DNA of 46,431 bases from an uncultured Oscillibacter sp. (lineage in GTDB: Bacteria; Bacillota; Clostridia; Oscillospirales; Oscillospiraceae): the NCBI GenBank assembly GCA_947365245.1, contig CANAWG010000020.1, positions 1 to 46,431 of the forward strand. The letters run 5' to 3'. Within the stretch, counting starts at the first letter, position 1, and each line of letters opens with the position of its first letter. A program made the translations under genes and the position numbers. This document shows positions 24,207 to 31,987 of the stretch, one piece after another. The notes below the pieces were generated by a model. That model was given only the letters and a program-made list of their open reading frames with translations, did no database searches and was not told the origin of the DNA.

Positions 24207-24458
24207 ATGATGACTGACCTCTTGCAGTTGATCTACAACTACACCCTGGAATCCCGCGTCCCGGGATACATCGACCAGGCCCAATTTAAGCTCGAACAGC
24301 TCCGCGCTGAGCGGCTCTTTGAAAAGCTGGCAAGCGCCCTCCCGGAGCCGGAGCTCCGGACCTTTGAGAAGTACCAGGACACCCTGGCCAACCTCTACAG
24401 CATGGAGACCGAGGCCATGTTCCAGGCCGCCCTCCGCCTGAGCCGGGAGCTGCGTTAA
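24207..24458 (+). CDS. Small protein of unknown function, paired with XRE repressor
   Basis: An 83-residue helical protein (ATG 24207; a second ATG follows at 24210). It begins MMTDLLQLIYNYTLESRVPG and ends MFQAALRLSRELR. No domain is recognised and there is no signal or membrane segment. The upstream GGGGGA could serve as RBS. Its stop overlaps the convergent topA stop (GTTAAC). The neighbouring XRE gene and shared operator suggest a regulated two-gene cassette, perhaps of phage or toxin-antitoxin ancestry. That is inference. Confidence 0.65.
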   Translation: MMTDLLQLIYNYTLESRVPGYIDQAQFKLEQLRAERLFEKLASALPEPELRTFEKYQDTLANLYSMETEAMFQAALRLSRELR

Positions 24459-26803
24459 CCCTCCGCCTTGGCGGTCTTCTTAGCTGCGGGCTTCTTCGCC
24501 GCCGCCTTTTTGGCGGGCGCTTTCTTAGCGGGCGCCTTTTTGGCAGACGTCTTCTTGGCGGGCGCCTTGGCGGCGGTCTTCTTCGCCGCGGCGGGCTTTT
24601 TCTCCGGGGCCCCGGCGGCGTCCGCCGGCTCCCCGCCCTCGCCGGCGGCGGGCTTTTTGGGATAGCCCCGCTTCTCCTCCGGCAGGAAGTTGGGACAGGC
24701 CTCGTTAATGCAGAAGGGCCGCTTGTAGCCCCGGCCCGCCTTTTTGAACATGGTGTGCCCGCACTCCGGGCAGTCGTCCTTCACCGGCACGTCCCAGGTC
24801 CGGAAGTCGCACTGGGGGGCCCCCTCCCGGGCGGTGGTGTGCTCGCAGCAGTAGTAGGTGTACTGCTTATTGGTCTTCTTGCTGGTGCCGGTGCGCTTCA
24901 TCAGCCGCCCGCCGCACTTGGGGCAGCGGCCCGGCATCTCCACCACCAGCGGCATGGTAAAGGAGCAGTCCGGATAGCCGGGGCAGGCCAGAAAGCGGCC
25001 GAACCGGCCGGACTTCACCACCAGGTTCCGCCCGCACTCGGGGCAGACCTCCTCGGACACCTCGTCGGGCACCTTGATCCGCACGCCCTCCAGGTCCTTT
25101 TCCGCCTGCTGGAGGTTTTTGTCAAAGTCCCCGTAGAAGCCCCGCAGGACCTCCCGCCAGGGGGCCTTGCCCTCCTCCACGGCGTCCAGCTTCTCCTCCA
25201 TGTTGGCGGTGAATTTCAGATCGGCGATGTCGGTGAATTTCTCTTTCATCAGCTCCGTCACCACCCGGCCCAGGTTGGTGATGTGGAGGTACTTGCCCTC
25301 CTTGACCACGTACTCCCGGTCCAGGATGGTGGACACGGTGGGCGCGTAGGTGGACGGGCGGCCGATGCCCTGCTCCTCCATGGCCCGGATGAGGGTCGCG
25401 TCGGTGTAGTGGGCCGGGGGCTGGGTGAAGTGCTGGTCCCGGGCAAAGTCCCTGAGCTCCAGCGTCTCCCCCTCCCGCAGGGCGGGCAGGGGGGATTCCT
25501 TTTCCTCCTTCTCCTCGTCCCGGCCCTCCTCGTACACGGCGGTGTAGCCGGAGAATTTCAGGCTGGAGGAGCTCGCCCGGAAGCTGTGGTCCCCCGCCTC
25601 CACCTCCACGGCCACGCTGTCGTAGACGGCGTTGGACATCTGACAGGCCACAAAGCGGCTCCAGATCAGGCGGTAGAGCCGGTACTGCTCCCCGGTGAGG
25701 TCCTTGCGCAGCTCCTCCGGCGTCCAATTGACGTTGCTGGGGCGGATGGCCTCGTGGGCGTCCTGGGCATTGGCCTTGGCCTTGTAGTGGATGGGCTTGG
25801 CGGGACAGTAGTCCTTGCCGTAGCGGCTCTGGATAAAGCCCCGGACGGAGCTGAGCGCCTCCTCGGAAAGGCGCAGGGAGTCGGTACGCATATAGGTGAT
25901 GAGGCCCACGGTGCCCTCGCCCTCGATGTCCACGCCCTCGTAGAGCTGCTGGGCGATGGCCATGGTGCGCCGGGGGGTCATGCTCAGCTTCCGGGAGGCC
26001 TCCTGCTGCATGGTGGAGGTGGTAAAGGGCGGCGAGGGGCTGCGGTGCTTGTCGGTGCGCTTCACAGATCTCACCCGGAACGGCTCGTTCTCCGTCTCCC
26101 GGATCACGGCCTCCACTTCCTCCGCCGACTTCAGCTCCGCCTTTTTGCCGCCTTTGCCGTGGTAGCGGGCGTCAAAGGGGATCTTCCTCGCCTCCCCGCC
26201 CAGAAGCCGGGCGTCCAGCGTCCAGTACTCCTCCGGCTGAAAGGCCTCGATCTCCCGGTCCCGGTCGTCCACCATGCGGGTGGCCACGGACTGCACCCGG
26301 CCCGCCGAGAGGCCCCGGCGGATCTTCTTCCACAGCAGGGGGCTGAGTTCGTAGCCCACGATGCGGTCCAGAATGCGCCGGGCCTGCTGGGCGTCCACCA
26401 GGTCCTGGTCGATCTCCCGGGGCTCCTGGATGCTCTCCTGCACCACCTTCTTGGTGATCTCGTTGAACGTGACCCGCCGGGCCTTCTCGTCCGGCAGGTC
26501 CAAAAGCTGCTTCAAGTGCCAGGAGATGGCCTCCCCCTCCCGGTCCGGGTCGGTGGCCAGGTATACGGTGTCCGCCGCCTTGGCGGATTTTTTCAGGTCG
26601 CTGATGATGTCCTCCTTGCCCTTGATGGGCTTGTAGACCGGCTCGAAATCGTGCTCCAGGTCCACGCCCAGGACGCTCTTGGGCAGGTCCCGCAGGTGGC
26701 CCATGCAGGCCTTCACCTCATAGTCCCTGCCCAGGTATTTGCCGATGGTCTTGGCCTTTGCGGGGGACTCCACAATGACCAGGCTGTGTTTTGCCATACT
26801 CAT
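24455..26803 (-). CDS. topA: DNA topoisomerase I
   Basis: A 782-residue type IA topoisomerase relaxing negative supercoils. The start at 26803 (MSMAKHSLVIVESPAKAKTI) has GGAGG four bases upstream; ATG 26797 is an alternative. The toprim domain (residues 5-130) includes VESPAKAKTIGKYLG and ATDPDREGEAISWHL. The active-site Tyr is in GLITYMRTDSLRLS (about 300). EEQGIGRPSTYAPTVSTIL is conserved. Three C-terminal four-Cys zinc modules follow (CPECGRNLVVK, CPKCGGRLMK, CPECGHTMFKKAG). The last 45 residues are a Lys/Ala repeat (AAKK, APAKK, SAKKAPAKK), a histone H1-like tail. It lies downstream of dprA, as in other Firmicutes. Confidence 0.96.
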   Translation of the reverse strand: MSMAKHSLVIVESPAKAKTIGKYLGRDYEVKACMGHLRDLPKSVLGVDLEHDFEPVYKPIKGKEDIISDLKKSAKAADTVYLATDPDREGEAISWHLKQLLDLPDEKARRVTFNEITKKVVQESIQEPREIDQDLVDAQQARRILDRIVGYELSPLLWKKIRRGLSAGRVQSVATRMVDDRDREIEAFQPEEYWTLDARLLGGEARKIPFDARYHGKGGKKAELKSAEEVEAVIRETENEPFRVRSVKRTDKHRSPSPPFTTSTMQQEASRKLSMTPRRTMAIAQQLYEGVDIEGEGTVGLITYMRTDSLRLSEEALSSVRGFIQSRYGKDYCPAKPIHYKAKANAQDAHEAIRPSNVNWTPEELRKDLTGEQYRLYRLIWSRFVACQMSNAVYDSVAVEVEAGDHSFRASSSSLKFSGYTAVYEEGRDEEKEEKESPLPALREGETLELRDFARDQHFTQPPAHYTDATLIRAMEEQGIGRPSTYAPTVSTILDREYVVKEGKYLHITNLGRVVTELMKEKFTDIADLKFTANMEEKLDAVEEGKAPWREVLRGFYGDFDKNLQQAEKDLEGVRIKVPDEVSEEVCPECGRNLVVKSGRFGRFLACPGYPDCSFTMPLVVEMPGRCPKCGGRLMKRTGTSKKTNKQYTYYCCEHTTAREGAPQCDFRTWDVPVKDDCPECGHTMFKKAGRGYKRPFCINEACPNFLPEEKRGYPKKPAAGEGGEPADAAGAPEKKPAAAKKTAAKAPAKKTSAKKAPAKKAPAKKAAAKKPAAKKTAKAEG

Positions 26804-26856
26804 GAAACCTCCAGGCGCCCAACCCAGGGCGCGTGATGATGGGATATCCGATTCAG

Positions 26857-27015
26857 AACCTGTATTCACAACCGGGGGATGCCGGATGGGCGAGGATTTT
26901 TCTCGTCAGACAAGGAGATTTTCCGCAGCCATACTGACGTATGGCAAGGGAAATCGACGCAGTATGGCGGGAAAAAGACCGTCTGGACGGCGTTCAACGG
27001 CTGTGAATACAGGTT
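26857..27015 (-). repeat. MITE-like element with 18-bp inverted ends
   Basis: Terminal inverted repeats 26857-26874 and 26998-27015 match at 17 of 18 positions (AACCTGTATTCACAACCG and its complement). The 159-bp interior has a perfect 7-bp hairpin (26928-26934 with 26939-26945) and no gene. It abuts the dprA stop codon at 27020. A partial relative lies at 38941-38990. Similar short palindromic repeats are, as I recall, common in Clostridia genomes. Confidence 0.75.
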
Positions 27016-27019
27016 CTCA

Positions 27020-28198
27020 CTAAACCGGCGTCACGGCACGGGTGTACCGCTTGCCAGTGTGCTGGGTGACGTGTCCGTCCAGCTCCAGCAGCGTCAGCGC
27101 CGACAGCACCCGCCGGGCGGGAATGCCGGTCTCCTCAATCAGATCGTCTGCCAGGCGGGGCTCCGTGTCGGAGAGGGCCCGCAGCAGGGCAATCTGGTCG
27201 TCAGTGAGGCCGCTGCCAGAGATGCTCAGAGACGGCGGCACGGCCTTGGGGGCCTCCGCTCTCTCCCGCCGGGCCTGGTAGCCCAGAATCACCGGTTCCT
27301 CCCGGGCCCCCTCCAGACGCAGCTTGTCCGGAAAGCGCTCCACATAGTGCTCCAGCACGTCCCTGGCCTCCGTGACGATACAGCCGCCGTCCCGCAGGAT
27401 GCGGTTGCACCCGGCGCTGTCGGGGGCGTCGATGGGACCGGGGACGGCGTAGAGGTCCCGCCCCTGCTCCAGGGCGGTGTTGGCGGTGATCAGCGCGCCG
27501 CTGCGCAAGGGCGCCTCCACCACCACGGTGCCCACCGCCAGACCGGACATGATCCGGTTGCGCACGGGGAAGTGGGTCTTGTCCGGCTCGCTCCCCGGCG
27601 GGTACTCCGACAAAAGCGCCCCCGCCGCGGCCACGTCCTCGTAGAGATAGCGGTGCTCCGGCGGGTAGACCACGTCCACTCCGCCGCCCACCACGCCGAT
27701 GAGCACGCCTCCGGCCCGGAGGGCGCCCCGTGCGGCGGCGGCGTCCACGCCCCGGGCCAGTCCGCTGACCACCACGGCCCCGCCTCTGGCCAGTCCGTAG
27801 CCCAGCTTCTCACCGCAGGCCTCGCCGTAGGGCGTGCACGTCCGGGTGCCCACCACCGCGATGACCGCCTCCTCGTCCACCTGGGGCAGATGGCCCCGCA
27901 TGTACAGCAAGAAAGGCGGGTCGTAGATATTTCTCAGCCGGTTGGGATACTCCGCGTCCTGAAGCGTCAGGATGCGAAGCCCCAGCCGGCGGCAGTCCTC
28001 CAGGATCCTCTCGGCGGCGGCCAGGCTCTTATTGTCCAGCGCCTCCGCCTGCGCCCTGGTAATTCCCTCTGTCAATAGAATTTCCCCGGCGTCCGCGTAA
28101 AAAGCGTTCTCCGGGGTGCCAAAATGGCGCAGGAGCGCCAGCCGGGCCTGATTCGTCAGCTCCGGCAGCTCTGCCAGCCAAATCCAGTATTTCAGCAT
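27020..28198 (-). CDS. dprA: DNA-processing protein DprA/Smf
   Basis: A 392-residue protein that loads RecA on incoming single-stranded DNA. The N-terminal SAM-like region has LPELTNQARLALLRHFG. The Rossmann-like core (about 110-290) has AVVGTRTCTPYGEACGEKLG, VVSGLARGVDAAAARGALRA, PPEHRYLYEDV and PVRNRIMSGLAVGTVVVEA. The C-terminal winged helix (about 330-385) has LTDDQIALLRALSDTEPRLA and RRVLSALTLLELDGHVTQ. Full length. It precedes topA in the same direction. The gap to topA is occupied by the MITE-like repeat. Confidence 0.95.
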   Translation of the reverse strand: MLKYWIWLAELPELTNQARLALLRHFGTPENAFYADAGEILLTEGITRAQAEALDNKSLAAAERILEDCRRLGLRILTLQDAEYPNRLRNIYDPPFLLYMRGHLPQVDEEAVIAVVGTRTCTPYGEACGEKLGYGLARGGAVVVSGLARGVDAAAARGALRAGGVLIGVVGGGVDVVYPPEHRYLYEDVAAAGALLSEYPPGSEPDKTHFPVRNRIMSGLAVGTVVVEAPLRSGALITANTALEQGRDLYAVPGPIDAPDSAGCNRILRDGGCIVTEARDVLEHYVERFPDKLRLEGAREEPVILGYQARRERAEAPKAVPPSLSISGSGLTDDQIALLRALSDTEPRLADDLIEETGIPARRVLSALTLLELDGHVTQHTGKRYTRAVTPV

Positions 28199-28252
28199 AA
28201 GCCCGCCTCCTCTGTTCTTTTCCGAAAAAGAACCTGATCGCGCCGCCTGCCG

Positions 28253-29011
28253 TCAGTCCCCCCGGGCGCCCTCCCACAGCACCACGGCGGCCGCCGCCGC
28301 CGCGTTGAGAGACTCGCAGGTATCGGACATGGGGATCTTCACCGTCCGGTCGCACAGCGCCAGCGCCGCGGGCGAGACGCCCCGGCCCTCGCTGCCGATG
28401 ATGACGGCACAGCGCCTCAGGTCCACCCGCCGCACGTCCGCCGTGTCCTGCCGCAGTGCCGCGGCGTACAGGGGCAGTCCCGCCGAACGCACCAGGGCCG
28501 TGGCCTCCTCCAGGGAGGCTTGATAAGCCGCACGGCGGAAGTGGACGCCCATGGCCGAGCGCACCGTCTTGGGGTTGTAGAGATCGGCGCACCCGGGCAG
28601 CAGAAAGACCGTCCAGCCGAACGCGTCCGCCGTGCGGAGGATGGTGCCCACGTTGCCCGGGTCCTGCACGCCGTCCAGCAGCAGATACCGGCCCGGTTTC
28701 AATTCCGCCGGGAGGCGGCGGTCCCCCAGGCGGCAGGAGAACACCACCCCCTGGGGGGTCTCCATGGGACTGACGGAGCGCATGACGCTCTCCGTCACCT
28801 CCGCCAGGCGCGCCCCGGCGGGGACGCCGGAGACGTCCGCCCCCCGGGTATAGAGGACGGCGGTCATGGGCGCGCCCCAGAGGGACGCCTCCCCCAGGAG
28901 CTTGGGGCTGTCGCAGAGGAACTCCCCCGTCTCCTCCCGGTAGGCTCTGGAGGAGGCCAGCTTCCGGAAATGGGTGCACAGCGGATTGCTCCGGCTGGTG
29001 ATCGTCTCCAT
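28253..29011 (-). CDS. TrmH/SpoU-family RNA 2'-O-methyltransferase
   Basis: A 252-residue SPOUT methyltransferase. The start at 29011 (METITSRSNPLCTHFRKLAS) follows GGAGGAGG. An N-terminal substrate-binding domain (about 1-95) is followed by the knotted SAM domain with three motifs: LLLDGVQDPGNVGTILRTAD (about 107-126), CAVIIGSEGRGVSP, and IPMSDTCESLNAAAAAAVVL. It modifies a ribose in rRNA or tRNA; the site cannot be set from sequence. It lies 54 bases before dprA and probably shares its transcript. Confidence 0.9.
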   Translation of the reverse strand: METITSRSNPLCTHFRKLASSRAYREETGEFLCDSPKLLGEASLWGAPMTAVLYTRGADVSGVPAGARLAEVTESVMRSVSPMETPQGVVFSCRLGDRRLPAELKPGRYLLLDGVQDPGNVGTILRTADAFGWTVFLLPGCADLYNPKTVRSAMGVHFRRAAYQASLEEATALVRSAGLPLYAAALRQDTADVRRVDLRRCAVIIGSEGRGVSPAALALCDRTVKIPMSDTCESLNAAAAAAVVLWEGARGD

Positions 29012-29050
29012 ATCTGCGCCTCCTCCAGGGAAATTCACAAGGGGGTTGTC

Positions 29051-30547
29051 TCAGTCCAGGGGCTTCATGGTGGGGAACAGCAACACATCCCGGATGGAAT
29101 CGGCGTTGGTCAGCAGCATGACGGCCCGGTCGATGCCGATGCCCATGCCGCCCGTGGGGGGCAGGCCGTACTCCATGGCGGTGATATAGTCCTCGTCCAT
29201 CATGCCGGCCTCGTCGTTGCCCATGTCCCGCAGGGCCAGCTCGTGCTCGAAGCGGCCCCGTTGGTCGATGGGGTCGTTGAGCTCGGAGAAAGCGTTGGCG
29301 AACTCCGCGTGGTTGATGAACAGCTCGAACCGCTCCGTCAGCCGGGGGTCCTTGGGGGAGCGCTTGGTCAGGGGGGAGACCTCCACCGGGTACATGGTGA
29401 TGAAGGTGGGCTGAATCAGCTTCTCCTCCACCCGCTGGTCAAAGGCCTCGTACAGCGCGGTGCCCCAGGTGCGCTCGCAGCCGTCCATGTCGATGCCCTT
29501 GGCCTCCACGGCCCTGCAGGCCTCCTCGTCGTCGGAAATGGCGTCAAAGTCCACGCCCACGTACTCACGCACGGCGTCGGTCATGGTCAGCCGCTTCCAG
29601 CCGGGGGTCAGATCGATGTCCACTCCCAGCCACTGGACCTGGTAGCTGCCCAGGATGTCCTTGGCGGCGGAGGAGAGGATGCCCTCGGCGATGTCCATCA
29701 TGTCGTGGAAGTCGGCGTAGGCCTCGTAGAGCTCGATGGTGGTGAACTCCGGGTTGTGCTTGGGGTCCATGCCTTCGTTGCGGAAGATGCGGCCGATCTC
29801 GTACACCCGCTCGAAGCCGCCCACGGTCAGGCGCTTGAGGTGCAGCTCCGTGGCGATGCGCATATACATATCAATGTTCAGCGTGTTGTGGTGGGTGACA
29901 AAGGGCCGGGCGGTGGCGCCGCCCTGGATGGTGCCCAGGATGGGGGTCTCCACCTCCAGATAGTCCCGGTCGTCCAGGTATCTGCGCACGTGCTTGATGA
30001 AAGCGGTGCGGATCTGGAACGTGCGGCGCACGTCCTCGTTCATGATGAGGTCCACATACCGCTGGCGGTAGCGCGTCTCCTTGTCGGTGAGGCCGTGGAA
30101 CTTCTCCGGCAGGGGCAGCAGGGACTTAGAGAGCAGCGTCACCTTGTGGGCCTTGACGGAGATCTCGCCCCGCTTGGTCTTGAACACCTCGCCCTCGACG
30201 CCCACGATGTCGCCGATGTCGGTCTTCTTGAACTTGGCGAAAGCCTCCTCGCCCAGCTCGTCCACGCGGACGTACAGCTGGATGCGGCCCTTCACGTCCT
30301 GCAAATCGCAGAACACGGCCTTGCCCATGCCCCGCTTGCTCATGATGCGGCCCGCCACGGAGGTGGTCTTCCCCTCCAGGGCCTCAAAGCCCTCCTTGAT
30401 GTCGGCGGAGTGGTGGGTCACCACGTACTTGGTGATCTGGAAAGGGTCCTCTCCGGCGGCCTGGAGAGCCGCCAGCTTCTCCCGGCGAACCCTCCTCTGC
30501 TCGCTGAGATCCTGCTCCGGCTGCTGGGTTGTCATCTGTTCACTCAT
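29051..30547 (-). CDS. lysS: Lysyl-tRNA synthetase, class II
   Basis: A 498-residue enzyme charging tRNA-Lys. The N-terminal OB-fold anticodon domain covers about 50-160 ([20 protein letters not shown]). The class II catalytic core holds motif 1 around [22 protein letters not shown], motif 2 in [20 protein letters not shown] and motif 3 in [19 protein letters not shown] 30547 has AAAGGAGA upstream. Directly after greA, the usual Firmicutes pair. Confidence 0.97.
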   Translation of the reverse strand: MSEQMTTQQPEQDLSEQRRVRREKLAALQAAGEDPFQITKYVVTHHSADIKEGFEALEGKTTSVAGRIMSKRGMGKAVFCDLQDVKGRIQLYVRVDELGEEAFAKFKKTDIGDIVGVEGEVFKTKRGEISVKAHKVTLLSKSLLPLPEKFHGLTDKETRYRQRYVDLIMNEDVRRTFQIRTAFIKHVRRYLDDRDYLEVETPILGTIQGGATARPFVTHHNTLNIDMYMRIATELHLKRLTVGGFERVYEIGRIFRNEGMDPKHNPEFTTIELYEAYADFHDMMDIAEGILSSAAKDILGSYQVQWLGVDIDLTPGWKRLTMTDAVREYVGVDFDAISDDEEACRAVEAKGIDMDGCERTWGTALYEAFDQRVEEKLIQPTFITMYPVEVSPLTKRSPKDPRLTERFELFINHAEFANAFSELNDPIDQRGRFEHELALRDMGNDEAGMMDEDYITAMEYGLPPTGGMGIGIDRAVMLLTNADSIRDVLLFPTMKPLD

Positions 30548-30568
30548 GGCTGGCTTCTCCTTTGTTCT

Positions 30569-31033
30569 TTATCGTTCGATCTTCAGTAAGGTGTAGTTGA
30601 TGATGCCCTGGGGGGCCTCCACGGCCACGGTGTCCCCCTCCCTGGCGCCGATGAGGGCCTTGCCAAAGGGGGATTCCTCCGAAATGACGCCGTGCATGGG
30701 GTCCGACTCCTGAGAGCCCACGATGGTGTAGGCGGCCTGGCCGGCGGGGCCCTTTACCGTCACCTTGCAGCCGATGGCCACCACGTCGGTGTTGCTGCTC
30801 TCGTCCACGATGACCACGTGCTGCAGGATCTCCTCCAGCTCGGCAATACGAGAGTACAGCTTGCCCTGCTCGTTCTTGGCCTCATCGTATTCGCTGTTCT
30901 CGCTGAGGTCGCCGAACCCCCGGGCCACTTTGATCTGCTCCGCCACCTCGTCGGACCGGGTGGTTTTGAGATAGTTCAGCTCCTCCTGGAGCTCGTCGGC
31001 CCGGGATTGGCTCATCTTGTACTCTTTTTCCAT
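30569..31033 (-). CDS. greA: Transcription elongation factor GreA
   Basis: A 154-residue factor that rescues backtracked RNA polymerase. The start at 31033 gives the normal family length; upstream in-frame residues do not fit the family, although they are open. The N-terminal coiled coil has the acidic tip GFGDLSENSEYDEAKNEQG, and the C-terminal FKBP-like domain has SEESPFGKALIGAREGDTV. AAAGGA lies about ten bases upstream. Transcribed from a consensus promoter (31120-31148) with lysS downstream. Confidence 0.95.
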   Translation of the reverse strand: MEKEYKMSQSRADELQEELNYLKTTRSDEVAEQIKVARGFGDLSENSEYDEAKNEQGKLYSRIAELEEILQHVVIVDESSNTDVVAIGCKVTVKGPAGQAAYTIVGSQESDPMHGVISEESPFGKALIGAREGDTVAVEAPQGIINYTLLKIER

Positions 31034-31119
31034 GTCTGCCGCTTCCTTTCTGGTATCTTTTGACCGGAAAACCCTGGGGTTTTCCAGAATATACTGCTCC
31101 ATTTTATTTACAGCCACCT

Positions 31120-31148
31120 ATTATAGTGGCTGATTTCCCGATTGTCAA
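31120..31148 (-). promoter_or_regulatory. Promoter of greA-lysS
   Basis: TTGACA (31143-31148) and TATAAT (31120-31125) on the minus strand, 17-base spacer: a near-perfect consensus. Confidence 0.88.
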
Positions 31149-31167
31149 GGGTTATAGTCCCCGCTTT

Positions 31168-31926
31168 TCACCCCTCCCCGCCCCGAAACGCCGAGGCGCT
31201 CACCTGTTCCGGACGGAGAGTCCCCGCCTCCAGCAGGGCCGAGAGCAGCTGGCCCCGGTCCGCCCCCTCCGGCAGGCGCTCCTCCAGCGCAGGGGGCAGG
31301 GACAGCGCCCCCATGGGCGCGTTCTCATCGTACAGCGGCAGCGTCACGCCGCCCTCCCGCCGCAGGTCCGTCCTGGGGTCGAAGAGCACCAGGGCGTCCG
31401 CCGCCTCCAGCTGCGGCCGGTCCGGCCCCAGCAGCAGCGAGATGCCGTACTCTCGCCGCAGCCGCCGGCACAGCTCCTCTCCGCCGTAGGGGACGTCCAG
31501 CAGCACGTACCGGTGCCGCAGGCTCAGCTCCGTCACCGTCCGCACCAGCTCCCCGGTCATCTGGGCCGCGGACACCGCGATCCGCGCCCCAGCCGGGGAC
31601 ACGCCCGCCTCCGTCAGCGCCCGGCGCACCCAGTCCGCCGCCAGGCGGCGGCGCAGGGACAGCGTGGACACGGGCCGGAGGCCCTGCCGCTCCAGCTGCG
31701 CCCCCCAGGCGAAGCGCTCCGGCAGCACCACCCGGGTGACCCCCGCCCGCCGCAGCCGCTTGGCCGCCGCGTTGACCCGCCGCCGCAGCGCCGCTTCCAC
31801 CGTCCGGGGCCCCCGGGCGATCTCCGCGCACAAAAAGCGGGTATGCAGGATGTTCCGCTCCGCCAGCGTCACCGTCCGGGGCGGGATGCCCCCCTGGGGC
31901 TCTTTCCACGAAAGCAAACCAATCAT
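31168..31926 (-). CDS. Protein of unknown function, Arg-rich, downstream of the FtsEX-CwlO operon
   Basis: A 252-residue protein, start ATG 31926 with GGGAGGA nine bases upstream. It begins MIGLLSWKEPQGGIPPRTVT. No family is recognised. It is rich in Arg and Leu, has no signal peptide or membrane helix, and has an alpha/beta look: VTRVVLPERFAW, YVLLDVPYGGEEL, ISLLLGP, DALVLFDP. The repeated hydrophobic strands followed by acidic or glycine turns suggest a Rossmann-like fold, but no nucleotide-binding motif is clear. Its RBS lies inside a 17-bp hairpin stem (31932-31968), so translation may be restrained. Confidence 0.6.
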   Translation of the reverse strand: MIGLLSWKEPQGGIPPRTVTLAERNILHTRFLCAEIARGPRTVEAALRRRVNAAAKRLRRAGVTRVVLPERFAWGAQLERQGLRPVSTLSLRRRLAADWVRRALTEAGVSPAGARIAVSAAQMTGELVRTVTELSLRHRYVLLDVPYGGEELCRRLRREYGISLLLGPDRPQLEAADALVLFDPRTDLRREGGVTLPLYDENAPMGALSLPPALEERLPEGADRGQLLSALLEAGTLRPEQVSASAFRGGEG

Positions 31927-31931
31927 AAGAC

Positions 31932-31968
31932 AATTCCTCCCGCTCCATGGTATGGAGCGGGAGGAATT
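31932..31968 (-). terminator. 17-bp hairpin overlapping the RBS of the downstream gene
   Basis: A perfect 17-bp inverted repeat (31932-31948 with 31952-31968), three-base loop. It is a terminator candidate after the CwlO-like gene. In the minus transcript the second arm contains the GGAGG (31936-31940) of the next gene, so the hairpin would mask it. A T-run follows only on the plus strand. Confidence 0.75.
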
Positions 31969-31987
31969 TTTATGTTTCCATTGTCTT

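Noticed and set aside
24755..26836. A 693-codon plus-strand open frame opposite topA
   Set aside because: Same reason: antisense shadow of topA with low-complexity His/Gly/Leu text.
28520..30589. A 689-codon plus-strand open frame opposite lysS and the RNA methyltransferase
   Set aside because: It is antisense to well-supported genes. Its translation is Gly/Val/His/Leu-rich without motifs, as expected when GC-rich codons are read in reverse.
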